DNA of 64,000 nucleotides from Apostichopus japonicus (GCF_037975245.1 NC_092568.1:15213501-15277500); one strand, 5' to 3'; numbered from the stretch's first letter, positions 1 to 12,410 are shown. The notes: a model not told the origin generated them from the sequence alone. Made by a program: numbers and translations.

Positions 1-106
1 CCGATAATCCTATGAGAATTTCGTTTTTCATTGTAAGTTATCTTTAAGCCTCTTTACTATACCTTTATCTTTTTCCTTCCTTTTTCTTTTTTGTAAATTA
101 CTATTC

Positions 107-2560
107 ATGCCCGGTACAAAAGAACTTAATTATTCCGCCTTAAGTGAACCTGATAGTAATTACCATACTTATGAGGTTAACCCTACTCATGAGAATATTG
201 ATCCCGATGTCAACTTTAATGATTTTTTAACTGCCCATACACGTGTAACTAACTGCACATACACGTGTAACTATTATGTCGTCAATGAATTTAACTCAAA
301 GTCTGGCAACAATTTCTTTTTACTTCTCCACATTAATTCAAGAAGCTTAGGATTTTTTTTTGACAATTTGTTCAGCTTAGTTAAATCACTCCATAACAAT
401 TTCACTTGTATCGGTGTGTCTGATACGTGGATAAAAGAAGATACCCCTATTCATCTCCGTCAACTCCCTGGTTATTCATTTTTATCAAGGTCACGTTCAA
501 ATATGAGAGGTGGGGGTGTGGGCTTTTATGTTAATGATTCATGCGTTTATAAAGTCAGGGATGACTTAACTGTTTTTAAAGAGGGTTGTTGCGAGTCACT
601 TTTTCATTGAAGTTGAAAACCCGTGTGATACCAGTAGAACCTTGATAAGAATTATTTATCGTCCTCCTCATGACAGTAATTTGATTGATTTTATGGATAA
701 TTTTGAAAATATTACTATTGATATTTGCAATGAGGGTAAACCAAATTACATTCTTGGGGATTTTAAATTAAACTTACTTGAGTCACGTAATTATAATGTT
801 CGCAGTTTGTTAATACTGCTGCAGTTTCATTCTTCAGACCTTTAATTAACTGTCCGACGAGAACTTCAAAAACTTCATTGCTTGACAATATATTTACAAA
901 TGTTACTGATAAGATTTCTATTAGTGGTGTTTATTGCATGGTATTTCAGATCATTTTCCTATGTTTTGCTTAACGTCAAACAAATTTACTCCGCAAATGA
1001 TAGAACCAACAAATTTAAGCGTAATATGTGCCCGATTAATTTAGATAAGTTTGTACACAATCTTTCTATGGAACCTTGGAGTGGTGTTTTTGATAGTTAC
1101 GATCCCGACACTGCATATCGTACTTTTATTTCTATCTATTCTTAGCATTATAACAATAGTTTTCCTTTAGTAAAAGTTAATTAACGCACTCCAAGAAAAG
1201 ACTGGAGTACTTCTGGCATTGTAAATTCATGTCATACTAAAGACAAACTTTATAAAAAGTATATCAAAAAGGCTAGTCAAGAAAATCGTGAGAATTACAT
1301 TAGATTTAGGAAAAGTTAACCAATGTTATAAAAATTGCTAAGAACCATTTTTATTTCGATACATTTAGATCATCTAATCACAAAAGAAAATGGGACTGCA
1401 TTAATTCTCTCATCAAGGACAAAACCTCCACTTCTTCTGTCACTTCGTTGAAATTGGATGAAAATTGTGTTTCTAATCCCTGTGAAATTACTAATGCACT
1501 TATAGATTACTTTACTAATATTGGTCCAGATTTAGACCGTGATATTCCGGTTGGTATACAGAACCCCCTAGACTATATGTGCCAAGCTAATCCCATGAAT
1601 TGTTTCTTTATAATGCCTACAGACGAAGTGGAGGTTTTAGATTGTATTTCAAATCTAAAAAATTCAAGCTGCGGTTATGAAGACATTAGTCCTAAAATTG
1701 TTATATTATCTAGTTCTGCTATTTGTAAACCTCTCGTGCATATCATTAATTGTTCTTTTTTCCAAGGTATTGTTCCTTCTGACTTGAAAATAGCTCGTGT
1801 AGTTCCGGTATTCAAAAGTGCCACGCGAGAGAGCGTCAGTAAATATAGGCCTAGATATGTCTTACCTTCGTTTTCAAAAATCTTAACTTGTTTATAATCG
1901 TTTATATTCTTTTTTAATGAAACATGATCTATTATATGATTATCAGTTAGGCTTTATGCCTCAACGAAACACGTCCCAGGCTATTTTAAGTCTTGTAGAT
2001 TATATTATTGAAATTTTTGAAATTAAATGTCTAGTTGGGGGGATTTTTTAGATCTCTCCAAGTCTTTTGATAAGCTTGACCATTCATTCTGTTAAAAAAA
2101 AAACTTGATAAATATGGCATAAGGGGAGCTGCATTATCTTGGTATAATAGCTACATTCATAATAGATGCTAATATGTCTCTTTATCTGGCGCCAATTCTT
2201 CGAAGCAGGCAATTAATTGTGGTGTCCCCCATGGCTCTATTCTTGGACCCTCATTGTTCGTCATTTATATAAACGACCTTCCTAATGTCACTCCAAAATT
2301 TCACTTTATTTTGTATGCAGATGATACGAAATTACTATATAAAGGTCGTGATATAAATACTCTTGTAGCTTCTCCTATTTTTTTTGTATCACATAATCGT
2401 TTTCATGCTTACAATACCCGCAATGCAAGTTTACTCTCCGTTCCCCATTATTCACTTGCAAGTAGTCAACATTTGTGTGCCTACGTAACGTACAATGAGG
2501 CAGAATTTGACCATAAATGTCTACCGTGTCAAGTTCTTTCATACCCCTAAATTGACACAT
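107..2560 (+). pseudogene. Decayed non-LTR retrotransposon (jockey/CR1-like LINE) ORF2
   Basis: ORF2-type polyprotein broken into several frames. At 107-610 an APE-type endonuclease N-terminus is readable, with an 'LLHINSRSL' start motif, a 'GVSDTWI' block and a Gly-rich 'RGGGVGFYV' block. After a frameshift near 605, 642-845 carries 'IIYRPP' and 'LGDFKLNLL'; the usual GDFN active-site block has Lys for Asn. 1448-1897 holds the approach to the reverse transcriptase ('KIARVVPVFKS', 'KYRP', 'LPSFSKI'). 1910-2250 gives 'QLGFMPQRNT' and 'FLDLSKSFDK' with frame breaks. 2254-2360 holds 'GSILGPSLFVIYINDLP' and the catalytic 'YADDT'. About 2375-2440 reads 'HAYNTRNAS', normally found near the C-terminus, so the segment between is deleted. 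No ORF1 is visible; the 5' end may lie outside the window. Assignment to the jockey/CR1 group is from motif recall. Confidence 0.85.
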
Positions 2561-3345
2561 TCGTCTTTAATCTTACTGTAGTGAAGGCCTAAATATACAT
2601 ACATTGACTTTGGATGTTGTTTGCTATGCTGTGAGCCTGTAAGCTCAGACAAGGCAGGTCCCAGGGAGAAGTAGTATTATATTGAGGTTAATTACGAAGG
2701 TGCGTCAATTATGAAGCCTTTACTATACATACAGTACAGACACCAATACGTGTGCATAAATGATGCGTGGCGAATCAAGCTTCCAACTGCGAAGGTAAGC
2801 TTTAACTTCTTAGTTTATTTTCATATAACCATTTGCACATGTCTTGCTGGCGATCCAACGGGACGCCTAGCACACTTCAGAAGACATCGCCTGCAAATCC
2901 TTTACAGTTTCATTGAAATAATAAAAGAACAATAATCATCATTTTAAAGGTTTCTCACTCCCAGTTGTTCATCAGTGCATTAGCCTAGCTTAAGGCCTGC
3001 GTGCTAGTAAAAGTAGTCAGTGCATTAGCCCAGGGCCTAGGCCTACCTGCCACTCACTTTACTGTTCCTATATCATCTGACATACATAACTCAGAGTTAC
3101 CCCTCAAGTAGCCCAGATGGTTGGTTGCACATGTAGGCCTATGTCCATTTTGTTTGTTATTGGCCTAACTAACTTATCTGGTTTTAAAAAATTACAAAAC
3201 TATGGTTGTTGTCATGTTGTTACATGTTTCATTTACTGCATTGTTACTGTTTTACTTTTAGTTGACTCTAGGCAATCATACAAAACATATAAAAAATCCC
3301 TCAATATAACCCAAAGACTTGCCTTCTCTACATAAGTTTACCTAG

Positions 3346-3348
<3 letters not shown>
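2561..3348. other. Non-coding stretch
   Basis: Follows the LINE. It is AT-rich with several GGCCTA words. Open frames are short and have no recognisable motif. I see no gene here. Confidence 0.5.

Positions 3349-3417
<69 letters not shown>
3349..3417. repeat. (AT)n microsatellite
   Basis: About 34 uninterrupted AT dinucleotides, directly visible. Confidence 0.97.
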
Positions 3418-3418
<1 letters not shown>

Positions 3419-6400
3419 TCTCTGGTGTGTTGTCCGACCAAAATATAACACCATGACCAACCGAAAAATTCTTCCTTATACTGCAAGCACTCCACGTATA
3501 CTGGTAATTTTTGGCATATGCAGTTCTAGTGTATACTGCACATAGTGGGCAACATATCGCCAGCTGTAACTTACCTATAACGAGACTCCACAGAAACTTT
3601 CCAAGTCATACGAAACAAATATATGAAAATTAGAGCAGCGATTGTCTCGATGATTCCGCCAACGAAAGGAGAATGGTACCTTTCCACAGCTACAAATGTT
3701 CACGCCTTGGTAGTTAATGTCAACTCCCATCGAATTTCTAGTAATGTACTGTCTGCATGACGTTAGTTGCTGTTAATGCCTATCCCTGTGCAATACCCTC
3801 TACTAAGTAACATGCCTTTGTTATGTATCCTTCTTAATTTATACAAGTATTAATAGAGAGGGGCTTTTTACGGAAGCCCAGAGGTTCGGTCGTATGCCAC
3901 CATTTTTGTTTTCGGTGATAATCGTAACCTATGCATACATGCAGGCGGATGAGTATGGGTAAGTGGGCGCGTGTGTGGGTGCATGTGGCGTGTGAGTGTG
4001 ACGCCTTGCTTGTAAACACGATATCTCAAGAAGGAAACTAGGACCAATCTCATATCGTGTGTAGGAGTACCATGTTGAGTATGAGAAGCCTATTGTTTTC
4101 AGAGAGGGTCAGAGGACATTTGGAGTCAGCATAGTTCAAATTGTGGAAACCATGTCCCATAATCTACCGTATTTCCAACCGACCAGCATATTCGATAGCA
4201 TGTGCGTTACGCCTCGTTACAATATGAGAGGTTGTTGGCAATTGAAAATTATGGGCATTCGTAGAATCCGAATTCAAGAAGTCGTGAAGAAACTGCTTAT
4301 AGCTATACTTTGTCGCTCACCGCATGCGTAGTTGCATGACAAAGGTTTTTACACACGACATTGCTATTGGAATGAACGACACCGATGTGAATCATAGGAA
4401 TTAGGCCGACGATAAATCTTTGCTTCCGCTGTTGAACTTTCCGTCGAATTTCGCAATTGTCGAAATTCAGTGCCTTATACAAACTTCAGGTTTAGATGTA
4501 TTTACTTTGGGGAAATGACCAGGCGCCGTTTACGAAAATTACTGTCGTCTTGTTAGATTCTTAGATTTTTGTATCTCAATGCGAATTAAGTGAGTGTGTA
4601 AAATGGTTCGCTATCTGACCGTGCGTTATGTACGGGAAATTGTCATGTGGGGAGATTGTTCACAAACTTCACGGCGAATTTAAAAACATATAGCGAAAGC
4701 ATCCTTTATAATCAAAATAACAATTGATTACAGGGAACGGTTTCAGCTTACGAATTACGTAATGCGTTTTAAAGACATTCATTCATAAGTTGTGTTCATA
4801 TATTAATTTCTCAACAATTTTTGTTTGTTTTGTTAAACGTCGATATCACGAGGGCTTGGTTATGCGCAGGCAACCCCTACACAGTGGAGTATAGTTCCAG
4901 CGACCCAGGTAGACTACTAACAATAAACATTGGACATCCCATCTGAAGTTTAGATATAAAAGCATTATATTAATATAGCCTAATACACACACTTTACCAA
5001 GTTGTAGGCGGACAGCTTTATTCCGAGTTTCGTGGTAATAAAATTCATAAGTTAATGACGCAAGACCCCTTAGAGTTAATCCACAGAAGACCAATGCACG
5101 ATTATCTGTTATTTTGTAACGTTACGTAGCACCATATATCTGCCCAAGTGCCTATAACCTTTGTTCATAGAAAGTATTGATGATGTAGATCTGTACTATG
5201 GAGACTTGAACAGCAATCATAGTGCCGAATGAATTTTGCGTTTTGACGAGTAGATTGTTAGTCACGGTCGCCAATAGCGAGTGCTTTTAAAACATATTTG
5301 TCGAGGCGTGAGAAGGACCCTGTTGTCTTTGGTAGAGAGCAATATTTATGCTGTATACAATAAAAGTTTCCATCTCGGTCATCAATTCCCAATATGATAT
5401 TGTTTTGCATATCTCAATGCTTTTTACTGGACTTCCTTGAAGTATGTTGTTCATTCTGGCTATACACTACAGCCCAGTTTGTCACATTCATATAAGATTA
5501 TTCATGTAGCATCATCGACACTACATTTCAGTTTTGCTATCTGGTTTTCTCTACTTCTTACGTCACTGCCGATCGCCACCTTGCATGCTGAATTATAATC
5601 CTATACCAGATCTACACCACCTGGGGGAATATTATCGTTTGGCTTTAGCTTTATTTTACTTTCATGCCATGCAGTGCATACTTTAAGCCGAAATAATCGA
5701 ATGTTCACAGCATGCTTTGCTGTGGAGATTCTCGTAACAGGAAAATGGAACAACTGGGGGACTTTGGCTGGTACAATGGTACTATCTTACAAAACGAAAC
5801 CGAAAGAGATTTCAGTTACGGCATGTTGCAATAGAAAGATATGAGATGATAAAAAATGATTAATCATCGATGTTTTGTTTGTTGTGCAACTAATCATCAT
5901 TTTCAATTGTGATTAATGGTATGTATTTGATGTTATTGAAAATAACAAATTGGATTTATAAATAAATTGGACTTAAACCAGTGGGAGTCTCTGATATTCT
6001 TATCTAAATCGAGTGGTTATCTACTCCACTCTGTACCGAATAAACTGCGGTGATGGTGTTCAAACATATTGTTCTTCCACGTATCGAGCCATGCAATGTT
6101 TATACAGATGTTTTATCACCATTTTGGTAATATTTGGTATTGTTCTCCACCTCTCATATCATTGACTGTTTACTAAGTTGTGATAAAGTATCTAGCTTAT
6201 TTAAAACCCAATGCCTTACTGAAACATGCATCGCACAAAGCACTTTAACCTAGTCAACTGTGTCATTCTAAGAACAATGACAGATTAAATACCAAGCTAG
6301 TTACTGTAGGTTAGTTGGCCTTGACAACAAATTGATCAATACATTCCCAAAGCGTGTAATGAAAACGACAAAGAGAAGGTTGCCAAGATGAAGCGGGCAT

Positions 6401-6811
6401 TAGCAACAACCAGATTCTCGATGATCTATGCCGAATTCCGTTCTTCTTTGGTATGTTTGCACAAAATACGGTAGTTAGTTACTAACTTCTTTCGCTAAAC
6501 GATTATGTTTCCACAGTCACATGAGAAATGAATCTCTGGATGTGAACACAGCGAAGTATTTCACAACATGAGACTGAACACAGTGAACTTTATTAATTTA
6601 ACCTGCCCTTGGAGGACTCGCTAAAGAAAATCAACAGCTTTCATGGAGAAAGATGAACTGTACAGACGAATTGTTCCAGACTGTTTTGAGCACTATCTTT
6701 CGGTTGATGCATTTGTACAACAAAAATAGCTGTGTTTAATAAATGACATGGAAACTGGACATGAGGGCGTGGGGTAATGGCTGTTCTTAGTTACCACCAT
6801 AAGATATAACC
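3418..6811. other. Non-coding stretch with one dispersed repeat
   Basis: No coding region recognised. About 3,918-4,150 is a diverged copy of the sequence at about 15,545-15,750 in the same orientation. Shared landmarks include 'ATGCAGGYGGATGAGT', 'GATATCTCAAGAA' and 'GGACCAAT'. The rest is unassigned AT-rich DNA. Confidence 0.5.
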
Positions 6812-7135
6812 GGTGCTGTGGCCGAGTGGATAAAGGCGGTGGCACTTGAAGCAATGAGGCTTAGCATTAGGGAGGTTCCGTGTTCGATTCCAGGCCGGGT
6901 CATTGTAATGTGGGTTATTCATCCAAGAGCAATTTGCGATTTTCTCAGCTGAAATTCCTTCTTCGTTGAAACGATTCCAAATTTGAATTAAAATGTTGAA
7001 CTGAAAGCCACCCGACCTGTTAGTTGTAATCAATAAGCCCTTGCGAGTTTTTCCACATTTTGGGTCGCATAAGCGTCTTAAAGCCAACTGCTGATTTTTT
7101 TATATTATTATTATCATTATTATTATTATTTTATT
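6812..7135 (+). mobile_element. tRNA-Ser(UGA)-derived SINE
   Basis: The head is a tRNA-like sequence. An RNA polymerase III A box ('TGGCCGAGTGG', about 6,819-6,829) is followed by an anticodon-loop-like 'CTTGAAG' (anticodon TGA, about 6,845-6,851), a long variable arm and a B box ('GTTCGATTCC', about 6,882-6,891). A tRNA-unrelated body of about 200 bp follows. The element ends in an A/T-rich microsatellite tail of TTA repeats (about 7,100-7,135), as SINEs do. The acceptor stem does not pair well and there is no 3' CCA-type end, so a functional tRNA is unlikely. The long variable arm and TGA anticodon point to a serine tRNA ancestor. Confidence 0.75.
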
Positions 7136-7390
7136 ATGTGAATATTATGCGGCGCATGGAATAGTCGACCTTTCAAAATTCAGGAGACAACGGTATGCTT
7201 CAGGGTTTATGTAATAAAATGAATCCATTTGATATCCAATACGTTTATTGAATTAGTTTTGGGATTGATCCTGCAGTTGGGGAAGAAATAATATCGCACT
7301 TAATGAGTAGAAAAGACTGCGATAGCATTGTAGCCATATGTGTTAAGGAAAGAGGTTGTGAAGTGACAGGCATCAGAACATGACGTAGTG

Positions 7391-7445
7391 TAACCTTCGG
7401 CACCACCACCATGCATGTTATGCATAGTGGTGGTGCCGAAGGTTA
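7391..7445. repeat. 26-bp inverted repeat with 3-nt loop
   Basis: The left arm 7391-7416 and right arm 7420-7445 are reverse complements with one mismatch, separated by GTT. It would fold into a tight hairpin. Function is unknown. Confidence 0.95.
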
Positions 7446-7658
7446 AGTTTGTTTTGTCTTTTCTTAAATTCACGTAAGTGAGACTTAAAATTATATTAGT
7501 GGTTGTTTTAGCAACATTGACAGTACCGATTCTACAGTCAAATGTGAAACCCATAAGGGCTTTAAAGCAATTAAGTTAGATCAAGTGATTGATTGAGTGA
7601 TTGATTGATTGGTCAATTTATCGATTAATTGGTGAATCCATTGATGAACTATATCTTC

Positions 7659-7789
7659 TACAATGATGTGGGTCTCATTCACTTTTGCTGTTGTGAATTT
7701 ATCCACGTCATTAAATAATCGTTAACTTTATCAAGCGTGTTTTTGCCTTCATTGTGTCAGATTGAGCACAGAATGTGAAGATCACAACA
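7659..7789 (+). repeat. 5' LTR (diverged)
   Basis: The last ~75 bp (from ATAATCGTTAACTTTATC to CACAACA) match the 3' LTR almost exactly. The first half is strongly diverged but keeps 'GATGTGG' and 'TTCACT' in register. It ends in CA at 7788-7789. The exact start is inferred by alignment to the 3' LTR and is uncertain. Confidence 0.65.
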
Positions 7790-7805
7790 TGGTTTCAAAA
7801 GTGAG
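7790..7805 (+). promoter_or_regulatory. Primer-binding site, tRNA-Leu type (degenerate)
   Basis: The 16 bases immediately after the 5' LTR, TGGTTTCAAAAGTGAG, match the complement of a typical tRNA-Leu 3' end at most positions. This is where minus-strand DNA synthesis would have been primed. Assignment of tRNA-Leu is from memory of the family. Confidence 0.55.
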
Positions 7806-8399
7806 TGGTTTACTGACCAATGTATCAAGTTATGTTTAAAGTTCAAAGTCACAAATTGGCGAACTTGTAATTGTATGATCAACCTGAGAGGGTACTTATA
7901 CCCGAATCTAGGCTATTCTACTTTAGCGTGTTAGGATGCCGTAGCATTTAGTACAGTCATTACACGTGCTGACGTTAAAGATAACGTACAGTAGGCCTAC
8001 ATACGATAACATTGGTGATTGCCGTGTTTATGAACAAAGCCTGTGTAAAGACGTTACCGAGTATTGCGTTGTATTTTATGTGTTAAAACAAATAATAAAA
8101 CAATTTAAAGCGGGTATCGTCTAGGAGGGTTGCCAAATAACGTATCGTGTTGACGCAACAGAGTCAAAGTAAAGTCGTCACAGTAAAGTCGACAAAGTAG
8201 AAAGTCATCTAGTGATAGGCCAAACATTCGAGTAATTAAAAGAGATAAGGTTTCTTTGTCTAGGTCATTGTTAGATTAGACTTTGGAAGTACAGTAGCAT
8301 AATTTTGTAACAAAAATTAGTACAGTGTCATTACCACATAACTTGGACCTCAAGGGTAATTTGAAGAAGAACTGGGAGAAAATTCAGTTTGTTTTTGTA

Positions 8400-9190
8400 T
8401 AGGTATGTCACTCTAACTGAGTTGGATAAAACAGATGAGAAAATCCAGGTGGCAGGCAAAATATGTAACATGTACAGGTTCTGAGGCGTTGGAAATCCAC
8501 AACAATTTGCCGAATGAAATGCAGTAGACCGTACAAAAATGCAAATATAATGAGCCTATGGGAAGCTTACTGTATTGGGCAGACAAACGTAATCTATGAG
8601 AGACACACGTATAATAACTGCACTCAGGAACAAAATTAAATATTTGGCGAATTTGTTCGACTGAGAATTTCTGCATCCTCGTGCAAATATGGCACACTAA
8701 AGGATCAAATGATTCGAAATCGTATGATGTATGCGGCATAGCTAGTCGAAATACTCAGAAATAAATTATTGCATACAGCAGATTTGGATCTCCCAAAATG
8801 TATCAACATCTTTAAGACGGCTGAAGTGGCTTCAGCACAAATAAAATATATGAATGATCAAAGTGCTGAAGTTCATGCTGTCATGTACAACCCTAGGTCA
8901 GATGCCACAGGTCAATTCATGGGTTGAAGACTGTAGGTACTGCGGAGGAGGTTATGAGGCAGATAATATGAAATTCCAGCATATGACCAATCTTGTTCGA
9001 AATGTGGAAATATGAATCATTTCGCAGTGAAATGTAAAACCAATTGGAAGTCAAAGAAAAAGACAGATTTTCATGAAAGTCATAAGAAATCAGTCAAAAA
9101 GGTTGACTTGAGTAGTGAAAGTACTGACGAAGAGGCACAATTTGCGAGTGAATCAGTTTTATCTGTAACATTTCAGGAAGATGTAACATG
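8400..9190 (+). pseudogene. gag remnant with CCHC zinc knuckle
   Basis: Pieces of a Ty3-type Gag are readable in changing frames. About 8,640-8,860 shows a capsid-like stretch ('SSCKYGTLKDQMIRNRM', 'ADLDLPKCINIFKTAE'). At 8,925-8,945 there is a 'CRYCGGGYE' finger half. At 8994-9035 there is a complete C-x2-C-x4-H-x4-C nucleocapsid knuckle ('CSKCGNMNHFAVKC') followed by a basic Lys-rich tail. This double Cys arrangement is typical of Mag/SURL Gag. Several stops and shifts make it non-functional. The 3' end is cut by the nested insertion at 9191. Confidence 0.8.
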
Positions 9191-9220
9191 TGAGAATCCG
9201 CCCTTTAGTAGCACGGACGT
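9191..9220 (+). repeat. Left terminal inverted repeat of the 9-kb insertion
   Basis: Begins TGAGAATCCGCCC. It pairs with 18171-18200 in inverted orientation at 26/30 positions. Confidence 0.8.
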
Positions 9221-9786
9221 TCACTGATGGCACTGGCCGTTTCTGCACCATTCAAGGTTATTAGTTTGGAAAGTGAGCTTGTATATTACGTAACTATTTC
9301 CCTCGCAAGTAGCGTGATTCACCTTATCCATGCAGGCAAATTAAACATAATTTTTACGTTTGATGATTGTTTAAATATTTTAAGAGCCTTAGCTGGATCA
9401 TTTATACCATATTTAGTGGTCGAATTAACCAATTTGATGCAGTATTCATCAAAATAGGTCAGTTTGAGAAGTTAAATTCTGATCTGAACGTTCAAATTGT
9501 GCCGATCTCTCAGCGTGCACCCTCCCGAGAAGAAAAACCCGCGTATTCAGTTCCGGCGCGACCAGCGAAACCCGCCGATCGTGAATCTGATGCACTATAG
9601 CGTTGTAAACACTTTGCCTTGGTCTAAAGATTTGGTCGCTATCAAGTTAAAATTGGAATTAAATGCCCTTATTTGTGTCTTGGCCCTTTGATCAAGTAGA
9701 ATGGTACAGAAAAGACTTTGATTGAAGAGGTGAGTACTACGCTATGTAGCCTAGAACTTCTAGTTAGAACTATGCTACGCTATCTA
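9221..9786. other. Interior of 9-kb element, no gene recognised
   Basis: Several short overlapping open frames without known motifs. About 9,500-9,600 is locally GC-richer (CCTCCCGAGAAGAAAAACCC and following) than the surroundings, and could be old coding DNA of the element. No function can be assigned. Confidence 0.4.
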
Positions 9787-9891
9787 GCCTAGGCCACAGG
9801 CACTCGTAACGTTATGTAGGTGTATAGTATATAAACACGGAGATTATATACTATACACCTACATAACGTTACGAGTGCCTGTGGCCTAGGC
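9787..9891. repeat. Perfect 47-bp inverted repeat, 11-nt loop
   Basis: Arms 9787-9833 and 9845-9891 are exact reverse complements over all 47 bases with an 11-nt spacer. The arms begin and end GCCTAGGCCAC / GTGGCCTAGGC. No coding frame or terminal target duplication accompanies it. Confidence 0.97.
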
Positions 9892-12410
9892 TTGACCTGT
9901 AGCACAATCACATCACTCCAATCCTTGTTTCGTTTCAGGTTAGACAAACTTACTAATTAATACCCGAGCGAAGCGTAGTCGAAACGTTAGTTAAGATTAT
10001 CTAAAATGTTAGGCCTAAACGATTCAAATGCTAAGGAAGCTTAGATATAGGCTAGGTTCTATGCCTTTGTTTATGTTTTGCATCCGCGAAATTTGTAGCC
10101 ATGCGCATCACAGTATTTTTTGTGTATTATAGCATAGGCCTAGCCTAATACTAATAGTTATACTACTGAGAACACTAGCCGAGGCCTACTTGTAGTTGTA
10201 TTGCAAGAACTACAGTACAAGCTTAGTCTAGAACTACAAGTAGTGTGAATGAGTTAAACAATGTTTGGACAAGTAAATACTTTAAGCATTATAATCGGTT
10301 CTGATCTTTTGTGCATTCAGGTTTTTTTCTCTGCCATAGGGTCATTGATGTGTATTTGACTGTCCCTCCTGATGCTTTCTTTTCTACTACTGTTAGTTTA
10401 TTACAAGTTAAACAAAAATATAACTTATCTAAACTTACGAGGCTAGGCCGGGTCTTACTAGCCGTGACCTAGCCAAGGTGGAGCCTAATTAAAATCAGTA
10501 TTCACTTAAAATCCGGTACTTTCCAATTGTTCTCAGTTATTATCAATGAACAATCACGGTGACTGATGTCTAGAGCTGAGGTAAATTGACCAAAGGTGTC
10601 CATATTTGAATATCTGGCATATATAGGGCCAATGCCATTTTGATGCATGCACAAAATGAGTGCATCCATCCTAGTAAACTCTAGGCTCTGACTAGGCTAA
10701 GCCTAGTTCCATGTGCCAGGTCAGTTTTTAGTCTTTATGGCTTGTAAGACCGTTTGTATAGACCTACAGGAAAAAGCACTTTGCTTATCATAAGAGTTTA
10801 AGTTGGGCTGACATATTTTTTACCTAACGATAATTAGTAGTTGTTCTGAAGTCCCTACTGTATATTCTGGTGTTACTGCCTGCCACATTGCAGATAAACT
10901 AATTGTTCTGTTTAATAACAAAATACCAAGATCTCTCGCTTTATGGCAAGGGGCACAATTCTCAAGAGTAAACAGCCACCAACAAGTGTTTAACAAATGA
11001 GCTAAATGATTAATTTACAGGAGGAGGAGGAGGCTTGTGACTACCACTGTACTCTATTGTACCGTGTATAATTTTAAATTTTGGGCTCAAATCCCTTTCA
11101 ATTAATGCATGACGTCGCACACCCCACCTCTCCATTCTCCACTTTTGAAAAAGGATTGTACCTTGTGACCATAGGTGCAGCAGGACAGGTGGATTGCAAA
11201 GGGGGGGGGGATATTTCAATGAAAACATGGGCAATGTATTGATATCTCTGGTAAGGTCAAATAGAACCCATTTATTAATGAGACACCATATTGACTTTTA
11301 CTTTTCACATGGCACAGTTGAGAACTACACAGTTGGCACAGTTGAGTACCACAAAAATCTTCAGGCAAATCATTACAACCCCACCCCTACCAACCTAATT
11401 GAATTGGGCCCATACAAAAGAAAACTTTGAAACTAAAAGCCAAGTCACAGATTATGATCTTTACACACTGTTCATTTATTGCTTGTTTTTCTTGTAGAAC
11501 TAACTGTTGGCCTTGAGAAGAATAGAGAAGGAGAAAGTAAAAAAGGAGCAAAGCTAAGCAAATCAAGAAACAAAGTAGACGCTCCGCTTCTGAAGAAGTG
11601 AGTTGTGACAGAAAAGTTCTGTCATGTATGGCAGAAAACTACGTGGAAGAATGTCCTGTCGTTCTCCATTTCCCGGTAGTAGCCAGAGCTTGAAAGGCCA
11701 ACAAAGTGGTTGGAAGGCTTCAACTACCAGCGCATAAACTGCCTGACAAAAGTACAGGTGATGGCACTCCTTCAAATACTAGTGCAGATGAAATATTAAA
11801 AAACAAAACAACATTGAGAATAAACTTTTGGATGGGTTTATGGAGTCGAGGAAACTAATATTTTCATTTTTATGTGACCCATTTTATTGAGACAATGAAG
11901 ATAGTACCTACCATCTCGTGCAGTGTGAGGATCATGGCTTTCATTTTATTTGCCAGCAGTCAACCACCAACACCTTCCTTTCCTCTTAAGTTTAAATACC
12001 CTAAGAATAGGCTGCTTTAGTGTTATTGGATTATACAACTATTGGCAGGACTATCCAACAAATAGTCTAATATAAAATTCAAATGTCGTTTGCATAAGGA
12101 GACTGTTATGTGTGAGAGCTTTGAGGCAGCACAAACCACATGGTCACATGCTTTTCGTTTTTGCAGTCAATCGCTGAATACTGTATCATTGTGAAGTAGG
12201 TGTGGTTGCCCTTTTTCACACTGAAGGTATGGCAATTCTCCAAGTCAAGTCAATTTGCCCCAACCCTCCCCAAACCCACAAACCCATAGCTACAGTACAA
12301 GTATGTTATCAATACTAGTCTACAGTGAATCTCATTGAATGATACTAATGTCTGTAGGTGTATCCCAAGATAGGTCTATGTATGTATATTAGTTAAGTTA
12401 ATATGGTTTG
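9892..12410. other. Interior of 9-kb element, mostly non-coding
   Basis: GGCCTA-rich, AT-rich DNA with a G10 run at 11,201-11,210. The only coding-like piece is at 11,498-11,800 (listed separately). About 12,090-12,240 resembles 15,240-15,400 on the other side of the array, so the array is flanked by older relatives of itself ('CACATGCTTTTC', 'GCAGTCAATSGCTGAA', 'TGAAGGTAT'). Confidence 0.5.
11498..11800 (+). other. Coding-like stretch, possible exon
   Basis: A strong 3' splice site (TTGTTTTTCTTGTAG) ends at about 11,497. From about 11,540 one frame is open and rich in Lys/Arg/Ser ('KAKQIKKQSRRSASEE'), then 'MAENYVEECPVVLHF'. A single TGA near 11,691 is followed by 'LQLPAHKLPDKSTGDG' in the same frame. 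No family is recognised. It may be a decayed exon of the surrounding element or chance. Confidence 0.25.

Noticed and set aside
6812-6900. Functional tRNA-Ser gene
   Set aside because: A and B boxes are present but the acceptor stem does not pair, and the sequence continues into a SINE body and tail.
6791-7087. 98-codon minus-strand frame
   Set aside because: Lies wholly inside the SINE and has no motif.
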